A stretch of DNA of 64,000 nucleotides from Symsagittifera roscoffensis (Eukaryota > Xenacoelomorpha > Acoela > Convolutidae), in the NCBI RefSeq assembly GCF_963678635.1, contig NC_087066.1, positions 26,193,453 to 26,257,452 of the forward strand, written 5' to 3'. The translations under genes and the position numbers were made by a program. The notes below the pieces were generated by a model that made no database searches, was not told the DNA's origin, and worked only from the letters and a program-made list of their open reading frames with translations. Positions 24,901-38,220 of this stretch are shown in pieces (the stretch's first letter is position 1; each line of letters begins with the position of its first letter).

Positions 24901-27707
24901 CCAGTAAACACGCCACTTCTTCAAAATTGGATACATAGACGCACAGCTCTAATCCAAACTACCCTTGATGGCGCAGCTCAAAAATGGTTTTCAGTATTAC
25001 CTATAGAAATAAAATCAGATTGGAAAATCTTCACACAAGAATTCTCAAAAATGTTTGAATCAGAAAGAAACAAACATCAAAGAGTTTTAAGCAAAAAAAC
25101 TTGTAGACTACCCAATGAAACAATAAAACAACTTGAACTAAAAATAGAAACACTAGTCCGGAAAGCATATTCACTTATTACTCATGATTAAAAATACAAA
25201 AATGACAGAAATCCTAATGATGACTCTAACACCTCAATTGCGAAAAATAGCAATAAAAAAGAGAGCATCAGATCCTTCCTCAATCCAAGAACCAGAATTA
25301 GATTTTAGGAAACTAATAGATAAACTAGAACAAGCAGAAATTACACTGAATTTAGAAGAAACAGAAAAAATAAAAATACAATATGTAAATAACATCCAAA
25401 CCACTACTTTACACATAAACAATATCAACGACTCTGATATCAATTTATCCGACAAAATCACCAAATTTTTAAATATCTACGAGAAAAATCCGAAATTCAA
25501 AGGCAAACCATCATTTAAAAAATGTTGTAATTATTGTCGACGATACGGACATAGTATCGCTGAATGCAGACAAAAACAACAAAATAACCACAATAAACCA
25601 CAAAAATATAGAGAACCCAACAACACCTTTTCATCAATACATGAAGAAAGGTCCAAATTTACCTAACTAAAACATTCATAAAAATAATAGTTCAGGAAAA
25701 ACTCCAATTACTCGAGACAACAATCACCCTATAATACAAATTATAGAGGTCGATCACATCCCAAAAAAAATCATTAAGTTTTTCACAAAATAGATATAAT
25801 TGATCACATAGTCGAAAAAGTCAATATCAAAATAACTATTCAAGATCAAATTCAAATCATCCCAAATTTTCGTCAATGACAGATCCCAGTCAAATTCTAG
25901 AAATAGAAATTCTTCAAATAATAGATCTAGAAACTCTTCATACAACCGATATAGAAACTATTCTAACGATCGGAATAGAAACGATTCAAACAATCGAAAT
26001 TCCAGATGCCAAAATAACCGGTCACGCGATATTCAAACAATAGATCAAAATATAATAATTATCAAAATAGATCACGCGACAATTCACAGAACAGAAGTTC
26101 AAGCTATAACAACAGACAATGAAACTACTCCCAATCACCAGTTAGGAATAACACAAGTTATCATAATTCACAACAAAATTATAGGAGTAACACACCTAAA
26201 CATCAAAGACAAATAAATCTAGTACAACCAACGGAAGAAACTCAACCAAACCCCCCCCCCCCCCCCCGGTTTGATAATAACGAAAGCACAGAATTGCAAT
26301 TAAACAACATCAATTGCGAATTCATAGAGAGCGAAAGTGATACAGAAAACACAATTTCAATTAACATGATGAACGTTGAAAATGACTATGAGCCTATTAT
26401 ATCTGAACAACCGACATGTTCTCATATATATCAAAACCATGACCAATCTCTTTTAAATTATTTTACAAGACATATACCCAATAATACAACAAAGGAAAAA
26501 TGCAAAAAATAGAAGAAGAAGTATCAATCAGACGACAAAACCACAGAATGCTCAAACACAAATTATATCTATCAAAATATACCAAAAGATACACATTTGC
26601 AAAAAGAAAAAATATGGACAATCCCATTTTTTTTAGAAAGTCCAAAATCCAAACAATTGCAAACACCAGACCTTGTAATAGATTTCTAAATAGATTCTCG
26701 AGCAGAATCAAATATTAGAAACCTTCCCACTTGGAATGAAATCAAAATTCTTCATCCACAGTTGATACCCTTCAAAACAACAAGTAGACTATCAACCGCA
26801 CAAGGATCAGCCCTAACAAACTATGGAAAAGTACAAATCTTCCTTGTCCCCACTCGAACAATGGAACAAAACAAACTCATGAGCAAACCTTTTAAAGAAA
26901 CATTCCATATCACTGATATAAAAAATAATATCATTGGAACACCATTTTTACGAAATATATACCAACAATAAAAAACTTAAATAAAAAAATTCATTTAAAG
27001 ACAAATACACAAGAATGAAAAACACCTCTTTGACCGTTTTTCAAAAATTGAACAAACAACCACCATTTTTCTCAAAATTTTACCCTATGTAATCAGGAAC
27101 GAAAACACCTGAAACCACTATCAGGAAAAAATTACATTTTTTCAATCAAACAAATTCACCAATATGAAAAAAAAGCAAAAGAAAAAACATCTCTTTGTGT
27201 CTGACCTTGAATTCAGACCAATTCACAAAATTTTCCGAGTAACAATTTCATCGATTAAATACATGAAGGACTCAAGTTCTGATATGAGTTCCCTACACAT
27301 ATATAACAATTGACCATATAAAATAATCTTACCTCTAGGACTCTTAGGTTATTTTGAAACTAACGCGACAGTTTCTCACACGAAAAAAATAGCGTATCGA
27401 ATAAAATAAAATTCTAAAACTTTTAGATATATGTCAATCAACAATTCTTGATGAAGAATTGTCAAGTAACAAAATTTTGAACAATGAAAAACGAAATACA
27501 GATTATTTCACAAAGACACCCTTTTTCAAACCAACACTTCAATTTTCAAAATATACGAAAGAACAGCACAAATTTCTAACAATGTTTAATTTTCAACACT
27601 CTCAGATAACACAAAAAGAATTCGAACAACTTGCTGACCTATTATTAAAATATCCAAAAGTTTACGCAACATCAAATATTGATGTAGAAAAAATAAATGC
27701 ACTATTG
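21939..27707 (+). repeat. tandem unit U4 (continues into full pol)
   Basis: Last unit of the array. It aligns with U1-U3 up to 'AATGCACTATTG' at 27707, then continues into RT instead of jumping back to the leader. This gives the undisturbed sequence on the RT side of the breakpoint, while 5918-5945 gives the undisturbed leader side. Only one or two bases of overlap are seen at the join. Confidence 0.85.
22606..26373 (+). pseudogene. gag: gag remnant, U4
   Basis: Starts at ATG 22606. Readable pieces lie at 23407-23685, 23866-24183, 24668-24880 and 25184-25666. The last includes a coiled, charged region (KLEQAEITLNLEETEKIK) and the zinc knuckle at 25526-25567 with all ligands, though the preceding Trp is Cys. 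The tail is interrupted by a run of 17 C at 26251-26267, where U1-U3 have 6 C. After the run the reading frame ELQLNNIN shows CAA where element 2 has a TAA stop. Confidence 0.85.
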
Positions 27708-28930
27708 CGTTTATCCCTAAAACCTGACGCAGTTTTCAAAAAACAACGAGCAAGTAAAGTCCCAATTCACTTGCAAGGTAAAGTTAACTGATTACTTGAA
27801 ATACTAGAACATTATGAAATCATCTCCCCGGTAAATAAAGAAGAACAGCCAAAAGGTAAAACATTCATAAACCCTGTCATCATTTAAGCAAAAAGAGAAT
27901 CATTAAAAATTGTTCTAGATCAAGATATTTCAATTCACTCATTGATGAATCTAAATGTAATTGGCCTATTGAACAAATTAAAGTAATTCTCACAAAAATA
28001 AATGGTGAATACTTTACAACAGCAGATATGAATAGTGGATATAATCAAATGCCACTAGTTGAACAATCCCGACGATTAACTCAACTCGTTATTGGAAATC
28101 AACAATACGAATTGAACAGATTATTCTATGGAATTTCCAACGACCAGCAGCTTTTTCAGCATTTATGAGTAAAATTTTCAGACCATTATTACTCAATAAA
28201 AATGCAATTACATATTTAGACGATGTTTTTATGCAATCACAAACAAAATACGAAATATTTACTGTCTTAGAAAAATATCATCAAATTTTACAACAAGAAA
28301 ACATGAAAGTAACCCCAGATAAATCACACTTTTCCTAACACGAGTAAAATTTGGACATATTGTAGAAAGAAACACTATAACTCGATTAAAATCTTGTATA
28401 GACGCAATCCAAAAGCTCCAACCACCTTCAAATAAGAAAAAAATTTAAGAATTTCCTGGAATGTTAAACTGCTTAAGTAAATACGTATACAAAATTCACC
28501 TATTTTTAAGACCATTTTACAACATCCTTAGACAACAAAATGATTTCGAATGGACAACAAAACATCAAAAGCGATCCGAAGAGATAAAAACTCTTCTCAC
28601 TGAACAATTATCAAACATTATCCCAAATCCCGATCAACCATTTTATGCAATGTGCGACGCCTCCATTTTGGCATCAGCGCAGCATTATTACAATCTCACT
28701 ATGGAACAAACAAAATGAACCTCATTTCAGCAAACTCTAGACTATTTACATAAGCTGAACTTACACTTTCTACCCTTATGAGAGAATGCACAGCTATAAA
28801 AAATACACTTACAGAATATGAGTTTTTTTAATACTTGGATCTAAACATCCAACAGTTTTATTTACAGACCAAAAACCAATAATATTTCTCTTTACACAAA
28901 AATCAAACCCAAACCATAGAGTTTACAGAT
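26374..28930 (+). pseudogene. pol: protease, reverse transcriptase and RNase H remnant, U4
   Basis: Protease: the active-site Gly codon is changed to Arg (D-S-R-A, near 26693-26704) and a TAA precedes it. RT: the fingers and palm are recognisable from 27459. The polymerase motif Y-L-D-D is intact at 28213-28224, but a one-base deletion near 28130 and stops such as TGA at 27789 break the frame. RNase H: Asp-Ala-Ser is readable near 28660, followed by a frameshift, and the later Glu and Asp motifs sit near 28780 and 28865. Order and motifs are Ty3/gypsy type. In life it would copy the RNA into DNA and degrade the template. Confidence 0.85.
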
Positions 28931-31097
28931 TTCAACTTATTTTAATGAAATTTCAAACTTACATATAGTTTGGACAGCAGGAAAGAACCTTGCAATACCC
29001 GACACTCTCAATAGAAATACACCACCTGAAGTTTTAACACGAAAAAAAAAATTTGAAATACCACAAAATATAAAATTTTTCCTGGCAAAAAATGAAACAT
29101 CACCAAAATTACAATGCAAATAAGCAGTAAAAAATTGATGTAGAACAATCACAAAAAAATAATCTACAACATTTTCCACTATTTCTAGATTGTCAAGACA
29201 ATCACAACGAAGTAGATTTACTAGGAACATCTACATTCAAACCAATACCATACTCTACATGGATAAAAAACAAAACACAGCAAAAACCACTCAAACAAAA
29301 GCTAGACAAAAAAGATCTATTCCCTTTAATAGAAAAAAAATCTCACTGATAATCTAAATTTATCAGGCCCATCAAATACTGATTCAAATTATACAATTAA
29401 TTATGTTTTTAACCTCCATGACCCACTAGATACAATACCTCTATCAAAATTGGAAATTGAAAACATTTATCTACCAATAACAAAAAAAATAACACTCGAA
29501 CTATTACAAAAACATCAAAACCTTGACCCAGTCATTCGACAGTTAAAATCTTGGCACAAATATAAAACCAAGCCACTGAAAGCCGATACAACCATGCTAG
29601 GAGACAAAACCCTTATTAGATAATTCAGAAAATTTAACAACACCTCAATCAACGGAAACACGGTTATGTTAGAATAATAAACACCTTACATCAAAGTACC
29701 CTGCTTACCTTTAAGTATGATGCTTACAGCTTTTCATACCTCTCACTCTTTACACACGAAAAGACACTCAGGAGCATAAAATTTATATTCAAATTTTAGA
29801 CAAAATTTTTTATTCTATGGATAAATGCACCAATATGGATAAAATTATTATGCAATGATTGCATAACATTACAAATAAATAAGCCATACCCAAATCAAGA
29901 ACAATTTGCCGAAAAACAAGATTTTAAAGCACAAAGTTTATATTTCAATTACAGAATTTCTTTCGATACAAAAGGACCAATATCACCATCCTCAGAAGAA
30001 AACTCATATATAATGGTAATAGTAGACGCATTCACACACTATGTAGCACTTAACCCAGTACCTCATGGTAATGCTTATTATGCATATACAACCCTTTATG
30101 AACACTGGATAGCCAAATTCGGTTTACCTGAAATCCTTAAAACAGACAAGGGCACTGAATTAAAAAACAACAAAATCATTACACTATGCCACTCATATAA
30201 CATTAAACACAAACCACGTACATCTCATGCACCTTGGACTAATCGTTTAGTCGAAGGCTTGAACCGTTCACTACAAGAATATCTTAGATGTATCATTAAA
30301 GGAATTGACACACAATATGCTGAATGGTCAACAGATGTAAAATTATTTCCACTATTTTATAATTCACAAATCTCAACAACCCTAGGACTATCACCCTATG
30401 AAATGGTTTTCAACCAGAAACCACGCAAGCCAAAAATATTAACAGCAATTTCTTCAAAAAGTGCACAAGTTTATTGCCAAGCAACTAAAGAATCAATATG
30501 TTACAATTTACCACTACACACCCACGATGAAGATCATTTTCATCATCCACAAATCTTAAAATTAGCTTCCGCAGCACACACCGAATGGATTTTAAACAGA
30601 GACAAAAAACACAACGAAATTTACCAGAAAGTAACAAAAAAACTGTTAGAAAGACATAACATCAATTCCCAAATAAATTCTCGATTTCCCCAGCTAAAAA
30701 TTTAAAAATCACAACATATGTTTTAATTCCAAATTTGACAACACAAAAAGGAATTTCTAAAAAATTACAACCACTCCGGAAAGGATCATATCAAATAATT
30801 GATAAACCCACGGATGTAACATACCAATTTACAGACTTAAACAAAAATGAAATCGTTCAACAACGAAACAATCTTTTACCTTACTACCCAAAAGAGTACG
30901 CACTTCGAGAACTTACTCAATTTACCTTTTTTACAGGACTTCAAGTCATTCAAAATATTTCAGAACAAAACCAAAATCAAAACACTGATATGCAAATCAT
31001 ACGAAAACAATTAGAGAAAAAGGAAAAAGAACTACCCAAACAAATATCAAAAAACATAGACAACAAAAAGATAACTCAAACAGAAAGAAAAAAATGA
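28931..31097 (+). pseudogene. pol: integrase and pol C-terminal tail, element 1 copy 1
   Basis: Integrase would insert the cDNA into host DNA. The zinc-binding region near 29730-29880 is decayed: the last Cys of C-N-D-C-x-x-C is Leu at 29869-29871. The catalytic core is readable: Asp near 29965, Asp at 30145-30147 and Glu at 30253-30255, exactly 35 residues apart (D,D-35-E). An open frame of 230 codons covers 30013-30705. A GPY/F-like C-terminal module (LQPLRKGSYQI, near 30768) and a Gln/Lys-rich tail end at 31097. Stops upstream, such as near 29683, prevent a full product. Confidence 0.85.
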
Positions 31098-32003
31098 AAA
31101 CTAGAAAAACAAATTATACCACAAAATCAAAAACAAAAATTTCCACAGAGACAATCATTGCGGCTTCGAAATCAGCCACGAAAAGACTACAAAACATTCA
31201 TCCCACAATCTAAAAAATTTAAGAAAAATGAATTTCAAAAACCACTTTTCACCTCTTGATGATATTTTCATGGACCGAACATTTTCTCAAATTTCATGCT
31301 GAAAGCAATTGAACAAACTAGTTCAAATTCAGCCAATCAGAAGCTTTTCCGAATCATCACCTCATTTTTATCACGACTTCTACCCCCAAGCTAATCTCTA
31401 ACTATAACTCAAAGACCTCCAGGTCAAAAATAAGTAAGCCAGTAAACATTGACACCTGAAATAAACAAAGTTTAAAAGTTACAACCCTCCCTTATCAAGC
31501 AAAACAAAGATCAACAATATTGTACCAATTTAGATCTCAAAAACACCTCAGGGAAAAATATTAAATTAGCCTCAAGTACAAAATGGACATGATCAATTAG
31601 CCTAAAGTACGAATATCTCTCAGATACCCCCATCATCCGATAAATAACATTAAAACCAAGAAGACACTTGGGAGCCCATCAAACTTTTACCTCTCAAAAA
31701 TTGCCGAATACCAACCCACTTGTCAAAAAATCAATAAATAATCCGACCACACTTGAATTTAGCCTCAAAAACGAAAAATAATTTGACAGAGAAATCACTT
31801 CTGCAAATGCTATTTTTTCAAACAGTTCATAAAATTCACAACATACTTCCAAAGCTTTTTTCTATACTTTCCAACTATTTCTCCTCATTCTGTTAATTGT
31901 TTGCAACCTTTTTTATCATTTTTTTCCCTAGCTCAAACCTACATAAACCTCTCCAAAATCCCTGACCACCTCTTCAGGTACGATAATTCAAATAACCATT
32001 TAA
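31098..32003 (+). other. region between pol and the env-like frames
   Basis: About 0.9 kb without a convincing open frame, repeated with deletions at about 38220-38900. Pyrimidine-rich tracts near 31850-31930 precede 'CTTCAGGTACGATAATTC' at about 31973, which also appears in the second copy near 38851. It may hold splice signals for a subgenomic RNA, by analogy with retroviruses. That is inference. Confidence 0.4.
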
Positions 32004-35000
32004 ATGTTCCAACATCTATTCAGTAGAACAGATGTTTACCTTCTTTTTCAAATATTTCTCACATTTTTGATTTCCCTGATAGTGACAATATGCAAATGCA
32101 TAAAAAAAGCTATCGTAACCTTCGCCTTAGCAACAATACTTTTAATCTTTTTTTTTAAGAATATTACAATAAACATAAAATTTCTTCTTAAATAATTTTC
32201 AAAATTTTATTCAAAATTGCTTATCAACAACCCCCATATCAATCCTCACCAACAACGTCCTAAGATCCTCCAACAACACCAACAAATATTCAAACAAATA
32301 ACACTCAATCATCAACACGCACTTCTTTTCAAGACAATCCATACACATTTGAAGAAAGACACGCACGATTGTCCGAACCACTAGAACCAGTATTGCGCCA
32401 AGCACCTCTAAGCGAACCACATTACAAACCAGTATATAGTATATACCGCTCTCTCCAACAAGATCTTAATAGAGCAAGACACCAAAGTCAAAACCAAAAC
32501 ACGCTCGAAATAAACAGACAAATTATTCATACACGACGAAACAGAAATTTACAAAACCCCAGAGTTCAATTCAGCATACCTCACTCACCTTCAACAAATC
32601 CAATAAACTTTTCTAGCAGTACAACTCAAAGTAACCCACAAACTCCAGTAGAGCAAAACACATCGAACTTTCCCTCAGCTTATTTAGGTTGAACCCCTAC
32701 ATCTGAACAAATCAGAGAAAACCCTTTTAATCCCCCAGCCACTACAGAATATCTCCCATTTTGGATGACACAAGCTTTCACCCAAGGCGAACCAAACTTA
32801 ATAAATGACCCAATAGACGTTTCATCTGACACATCTCTGTCACTACCTGAAACTCTTTCACTTCCCTCAACACCTTCTTTAACTCCAATTTCACAAACAC
32901 CAACTCCTCCAAATTTTTCTATAAATCTCGACGCCAGATATCGAGAAAATTTAACAAATAACATACAATTACGATTAAATTGGAATAAATTCGTAGCACC
33001 CTTCCATTTTTTGGACAACATCACGAAAGTCACAGATTACACAACTGGGCACTAAATAGACTAGATTATCAACAGGACATTCTCAAAGATATTCAAGAAC
33101 ATAATATACAAATACTTAGACAAGACAATTTGACATTAAAATTCGAAATTACAGTAAAACTAAATATAACATTGGCCCCTCCTATTATAACAGCTCAATC
33201 TTTACCTCCTCCATTTATAACAACAGAAACAATATATAAATACGATAGATATAAGAAAAAGACAATCGGATACATAACTTTTTATAACCGATACTCATGA
33301 TTAACATACACGTGTATATTCTAAAGATAGTCACATTTCAACACCTTCTTTTTTTCTTTTTTTCCGAACCAAACCAAAATCCTTCTCCTCGCACAGGACC
33401 TCAGGATTTATTAGTAGCACACTACGATTGTGAAGAAAACGAACAAAAAACATTACACAAATATGCTATAAAACAAGTAAAACAATGTGAATCCGAACCA
33501 CAAGCTATAGAAACCACAAATGTAATGGCTACATTATACTAAAAAGCCTGAGCGACAACTAACAGGATACAAATTACAAATTTAGAGCAACATTTTCCGA
33601 AAAGAAAGTACATTGTTCACAAGTTTAAAACGGAAATAAAAACAGATTAGACCACAAATCTTTCTACCAAAGTAACATCAAAAGATAATTACACCTCAGC
33701 CCTGAAGAACGTAAAAACGAACTAAAACGACTAAACCTTACACCAAATAAAGGCACAAACAGAAAACTAGTAAATTTTCAAGTTTTTCCAGACTTAGCAC
33801 ATCAAGCTGAACTTGAAAAATACCAAGGTCATAAAGACTAGATACCAAATTTCCCTTTCACGGAGCACATGGAAGATTAACATATCTCCCTGATAAAAAT
33901 TGGATACCACGCATTGGAACAAAAAACCCCTCAAATTGTAAAGCAGATACAAAAAATTAGGGCTACCAAGAAATAATGTTTTTTGATTGGAAAATACAAC
34001 TCGAAAAAGTACAACTAACACGTGATTTAAAAGATGACACTAGAATTTATCTAGAAATCAGACTCCCTTGCAAAAACGACCATGGATTTTGAGATCCTAC
34101 AATACGCACACAAGCAACAATTGTTTGGTTCCCCGAAGACACCTGTACAACATTTCAAGTAGCATTTTATTGAATCAATCATGTTTGAAGATGTAAACCC
34201 TGAGCAAATTAGACATAGTAATTATAATTTTAGAAACATCCTTAATATAGAGAACAAATTGACACGTTTCCAAATATACCCAGAAACAGAACTTGCATGT
34301 AAATACAACAAACCACTTTACAAAACGCAATATTCAGAAATTCTTGTCGAATACGAAAACGGTTTCGACATGAATACAGGAAAACTAATTATACATCCAA
34401 TGGCTACATCTCGCTCATACACTGACGAGAACTCATAAGACTCAGTCAAATTTCAAAAGAACACAGGAAGAACCGGTGGAAAATTAAAACCACGAGATGT
34501 AAAAATTAGACGTTTACAAGAATTATCACTCATGAACAACACTTACTTTGGCGCAATCCACTATGACATACACTTAGACATGAAATTAGATTACACAATA
34601 AGTAGAGTTTCCAAGAAATGTCTTTTACAGAACTTGAAACACTCCATCAATTATGCGAACTTGAACGCACACAAATTTTACAATCACTCGCACTAGCAGT
34701 ACTAAAAATCCCTTATGCAGGATATTTATTGCCAGGAATCAGGTCAATTTTTTTTGACTGCGAAGGAATTATCTTATGATATTACACCTGTACCAAAAAG
34801 TTATCACCTTTATATGTTATTGAAGACGAAAGATGCTATAAGAGAATCCCAATATTCTACAAAAATAAAGTTTATTTTGTTGATACACTCTCCGGCAGAA
34901 CTTATTTTTGGAATATAGCAGTCCCATGTGGATCAGAAAACAGCCACAATGTAGTACAATTAATACCTGACGAAAATAAATATTATCTTCTCGCACCATA

Positions 35001-35895
35001 CCCTACACTCATGCAACCACTCAAAAAATTTTCACCAGAAAGCATTAGAGCTATTGCCCGTAACCCCAATATCGATCTACAATCAATCCGCATACATTCT
35101 AAATCAGACATTCAACATCACATTCGAACACAACAATTTCAAGAATTGCTATCAAAAAAGGACACAATCCAACGACAATCCTTAGATCAAAACCTTCGCA
35201 AAATTGCAGAAACAGCAGGATTTTCAGACATATACGCACAAGACTATAGCGGATATTTTACAGATATAAAAGATTACTTTTACTTAAATGGTGAATAATA
35301 CAGACCACAGGATATATCAACAACGATATTTTAGTTTTGTAATTTGAAAAACGAACTTCTTGCCTTTCTAGGATGGCCTCGCTACATCTTAGAAAGATTG
35401 TTTATATTATACGCAATGTTTAATTTTCTTGGATTTCTTTTCTCACTCCAAAAAGTAATCTACATTACATGCGCAATACACACACAAGTAAATGAACAAC
35501 CATGCGTAGCACGCATTCTTTTCGCAGGTTTCTTTGGAATATTTTCAACATCAATCAATAAAACTCTTTTAGACGCTCAAATAAAAGAATACAAAAACAA
35601 GTTATCAACAACAACAAACACGTATGACGAATCACAAAATAATATAAATACCACGCCCACAGCACCACAATTACGAATTTTCAACCATAACTACCCCTTA
35701 TCATTAGTACCCTGAAATTGTAGAAATATTGCCCTATCAGACCTCATACCTTCGAGATCTAATTATCCACAAAGCCCAATCCAACACATAATAACCCAAC
35801 AACCCAACATAGACGACACATATGAACAAATTATAGAACAACCACGCACCACTAATTTTCATTCTCAGAACAACCATCTTTTAAGCCCACGATGA
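32004..35895 (+). pseudogene. env-like region, copy 1
   Basis: Lies 3' of integrase, where retrovirus-like elements carry an envelope gene. A short hydrophobic open frame (32004-32195) has two membrane-type segments. A Ser/Pro-rich, probably disordered part follows (about 32260-33055). A cysteine-bearing ectodomain-like part spans about 33400-35300, with open pieces at 33297-33542, 34181-34438 and 35011-35298. A C-terminal membrane segment (ERLFILYAMFNFLGFLFSL) is at about 35392-35450. The last frame ends at TGA 35893-35895, overlapping the ORF3 start. Stops near 32263, 33541, 34436 and 35713 and several frameshifts break it. I see no motif that assigns it to a known fusion-protein class, so 'env-like' rests on position, cysteines and membrane segments. 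Confidence 0.45.
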
Positions 35896-37517
35896 GTCGC
35901 CAAATTGGATCCTTCCAACGATCAATTTCCCACCCAGCCAACCTTCAGAACAACTTCCCCATCATCCCACTTTTTGCTTTCCCCCACCTCAATCACCTCA
36001 TCCTATCATTTCAGCCAGCATTAAATCAGATACTAATTCCAACACAACAGTATATAACACCATTTCCCATTTCAATAACTCCGATATCGAAACACCCGAC
36101 GAATTTGCAAACTCTGAACCCAGTCCATCTACATTTTCTCAGCCTCTCTTTCAACCTCTTCATTCCCAAGTCAAAATTGAACCTCCTTCCCCTCCCGCTT
36201 CCATTTCATATGTCACACCCACATATTCCCTTCTAACCAACAAATGACCCGATAACAACGACCAAGATCCTACACAAATATCACATGAACTTCATAACAC
36301 TACAACAAGAACTGCAACACCTTCAAACACTAACTATTCACCAGTTTTCACGATCTTTAACATCATCCAACCCATCAACCCCAACCCCTTCTTCAACATA
36401 TACACCCTCCCAAAATCCCACATCCCCATCAACCCCATCCTCCAATACAAACCGTGCTTATAGAACCTTAAAACGGAAATTCCCAAATACCCTATTCCCG
36501 TCTAACCCAGGAACATCCACCTCTATTTTAAATCATCCACTTCACCCTCATATGAAAGAATTCCTACAAATATGTCTACCCTTCTTCCCTCAATATACAA
36601 ACTTCCGTTCCGACCCCAATGATGAAAAAACAAATTATGTAAACGAGCATGTCTTATACCCCAAACTCTCATAGACATCTCATTACCACTTTACTAATCC
36701 ATTAACACTACCACTATATAACACCCATGATAATGAAGTATCCAGCACCATACTTTACCTTTTCGCAACAGCACTAACACCAAGCCAGTTCACGCAAATA
36801 GGGTACAGAGAATCCGTAACCAAATTCACTGCACTTAAAGCTAATAATCACTCCATCGATTATTACGATCATAATATCATCCGACCAAAAAAAGACATTT
36901 GTCTACTTGACCACCCATATACTTTTCCTCAATTAACCGAAAATTTTTTCATAAAAACCTCATACACCTTCACCCTTAACATCTTAAACAAAAATACGTC
37001 AAAGTCATCTCCGCAGCACTACGTAATACTAATGCTTATGAATCAATACTTTAACAAATTCAACCATTTTTCACTAACCTTTCGTTTCCTCACAACAAAA
37101 GAACGTGATCGGCACTGTTCACACGAGGTCACGTTACGAACTAAGCAAACACATATGTACACTTCTTATAAAATGATTCAAAGTGATTACGCTGACGATA
37201 CACCAGCATGACAACCTCACCATAGATTTCAATACATTAACTCAAAATGCACATCACCGTTTTTTCTTAACTTCATCTATTGTATTAATGACACTAACCA
37301 ACAAGGCACTATCCGAAATTATGATAACATCACCCAGATGTATATCTTCTGCCCATTAACAAACTCCTAAACGTAGACGAATCCCGCCCACTAATTGTCC
37401 CTCATGAATTCCTTCAGCCCGTCGAAGTCCCGATCCTAGAATTCATTTATAACACTCGCTATAACCACAAAATATATAACCTAACTCAAAACACACCGTA
37501 TGAACAATCACCTATTG
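35892..37517 (+). pseudogene. ORF3, copy 1 (unknown accessory protein)
   Basis: Begins at ATG 35892, overlapping the env-like stop (ATGA). The N-terminal part is Ser/Pro/Asn-rich and frameshifts after about 80 nt relative to copy 2. Open pieces include 36285-36674, with a Ser/Thr/Pro-rich linker followed by a more globular stretch (MKEFLQICLPFFPQY). Later parts at about 36690-37490 match copy 3 at 45170-45990. The part near 37330-37480 has hydrophobic and aromatic residues and looks folded. The copy is cut at about 37517, where integrase sequence resumes. I recognise no domain. It could be a second glycoprotein-associated product, a regulatory protein or a captured host gene. Function unknown. 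Confidence 0.55.
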
Positions 37518-38220
37518 ATGCAAAATTATTATGCATATACAACACTTTATGAACACTGGAAAGCAAAATTCGGTTTACCCGAAATCCTTGTTACAGACAA
37601 TGGCACTGAATTTATAAACAATGATATCATTACACTATGCCACTTATATAACATTAAACACAAACCGCGAACATCTCATGCACCTTGGACTAATGGTTTA
37701 GTCGACGGCATGAACCGTTCACTACAAGAATATCTTAGATGTATCATTAACGGAAATGACACACGATATACTGAATGGTCAACAGATGTTAAATTATTCC
37801 CACTATCTTATAATTAGCAAATCACAACAACCCTAGGACTATCACCCTATGAAATGGTTTTCAACCAGAAACCACGGAAACCAATAATTTTCACAGCAAA
37901 TTCTTCAAAAAATGCATAAGGTTATTGCCAACCAACTAAATTATCAATATGTTACAGTTTACCACTACACACCCACGATGAAGATCATTTTCATCATCCA
38001 CAAATCTTAGAATTAGCTTCCGGAGCACACACCGAATGGATTTAAACAGAGACAAAAACACAACGAAATTTACCAAAAAGTAACAAAAAAACTGTTAAAA
38101 AGACAAAACATCAATTCCCAAATAAATTCTCGATTTACCCCAGCTACAAATTTAAAAATCGGAACATATGTTTTAATTCCAAATTTTACAACACAAAAAA
38201 GAATTTCTAAAACCTTTTTT
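37518..38220 (+). pseudogene. pol: integrase core, element 1 copy 2
   Basis: Sequence jumps from ORF3 back into the integrase core, matching 30077 onward. The second catalytic Asp is at 37596-37598. The expected Glu 36 codons later is Asp (GAC at 37704-37706), a change in a catalytic residue not seen in copy 1. Stops at 37815 and 37918 follow. The C-terminal module is deleted: near 38210 the sequence skips to the equivalent of about 31360. Confidence 0.85.

Noticed and set aside
5931-27707. A CRISPR-like or satellite array.
   Set aside because: Units are over 5 kb, contain gag and pol, and end inside RT. This is segmental duplication of a retroelement.
6587-31097. Alternative genetic code with TAA/TAG read as Gln, suggested by CAA/TAA exchanges between copies.
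   Set aside because: Many stops replace Glu, Lys or Leu codons instead, and frameshifts are common. Ordinary decay explains them.
32004-35895. Assigning the env-like region to a named viral glycoprotein class.
   Set aside because: No diagnostic motif is visible in the broken frames. Position, cysteines and membrane segments support only a general label.
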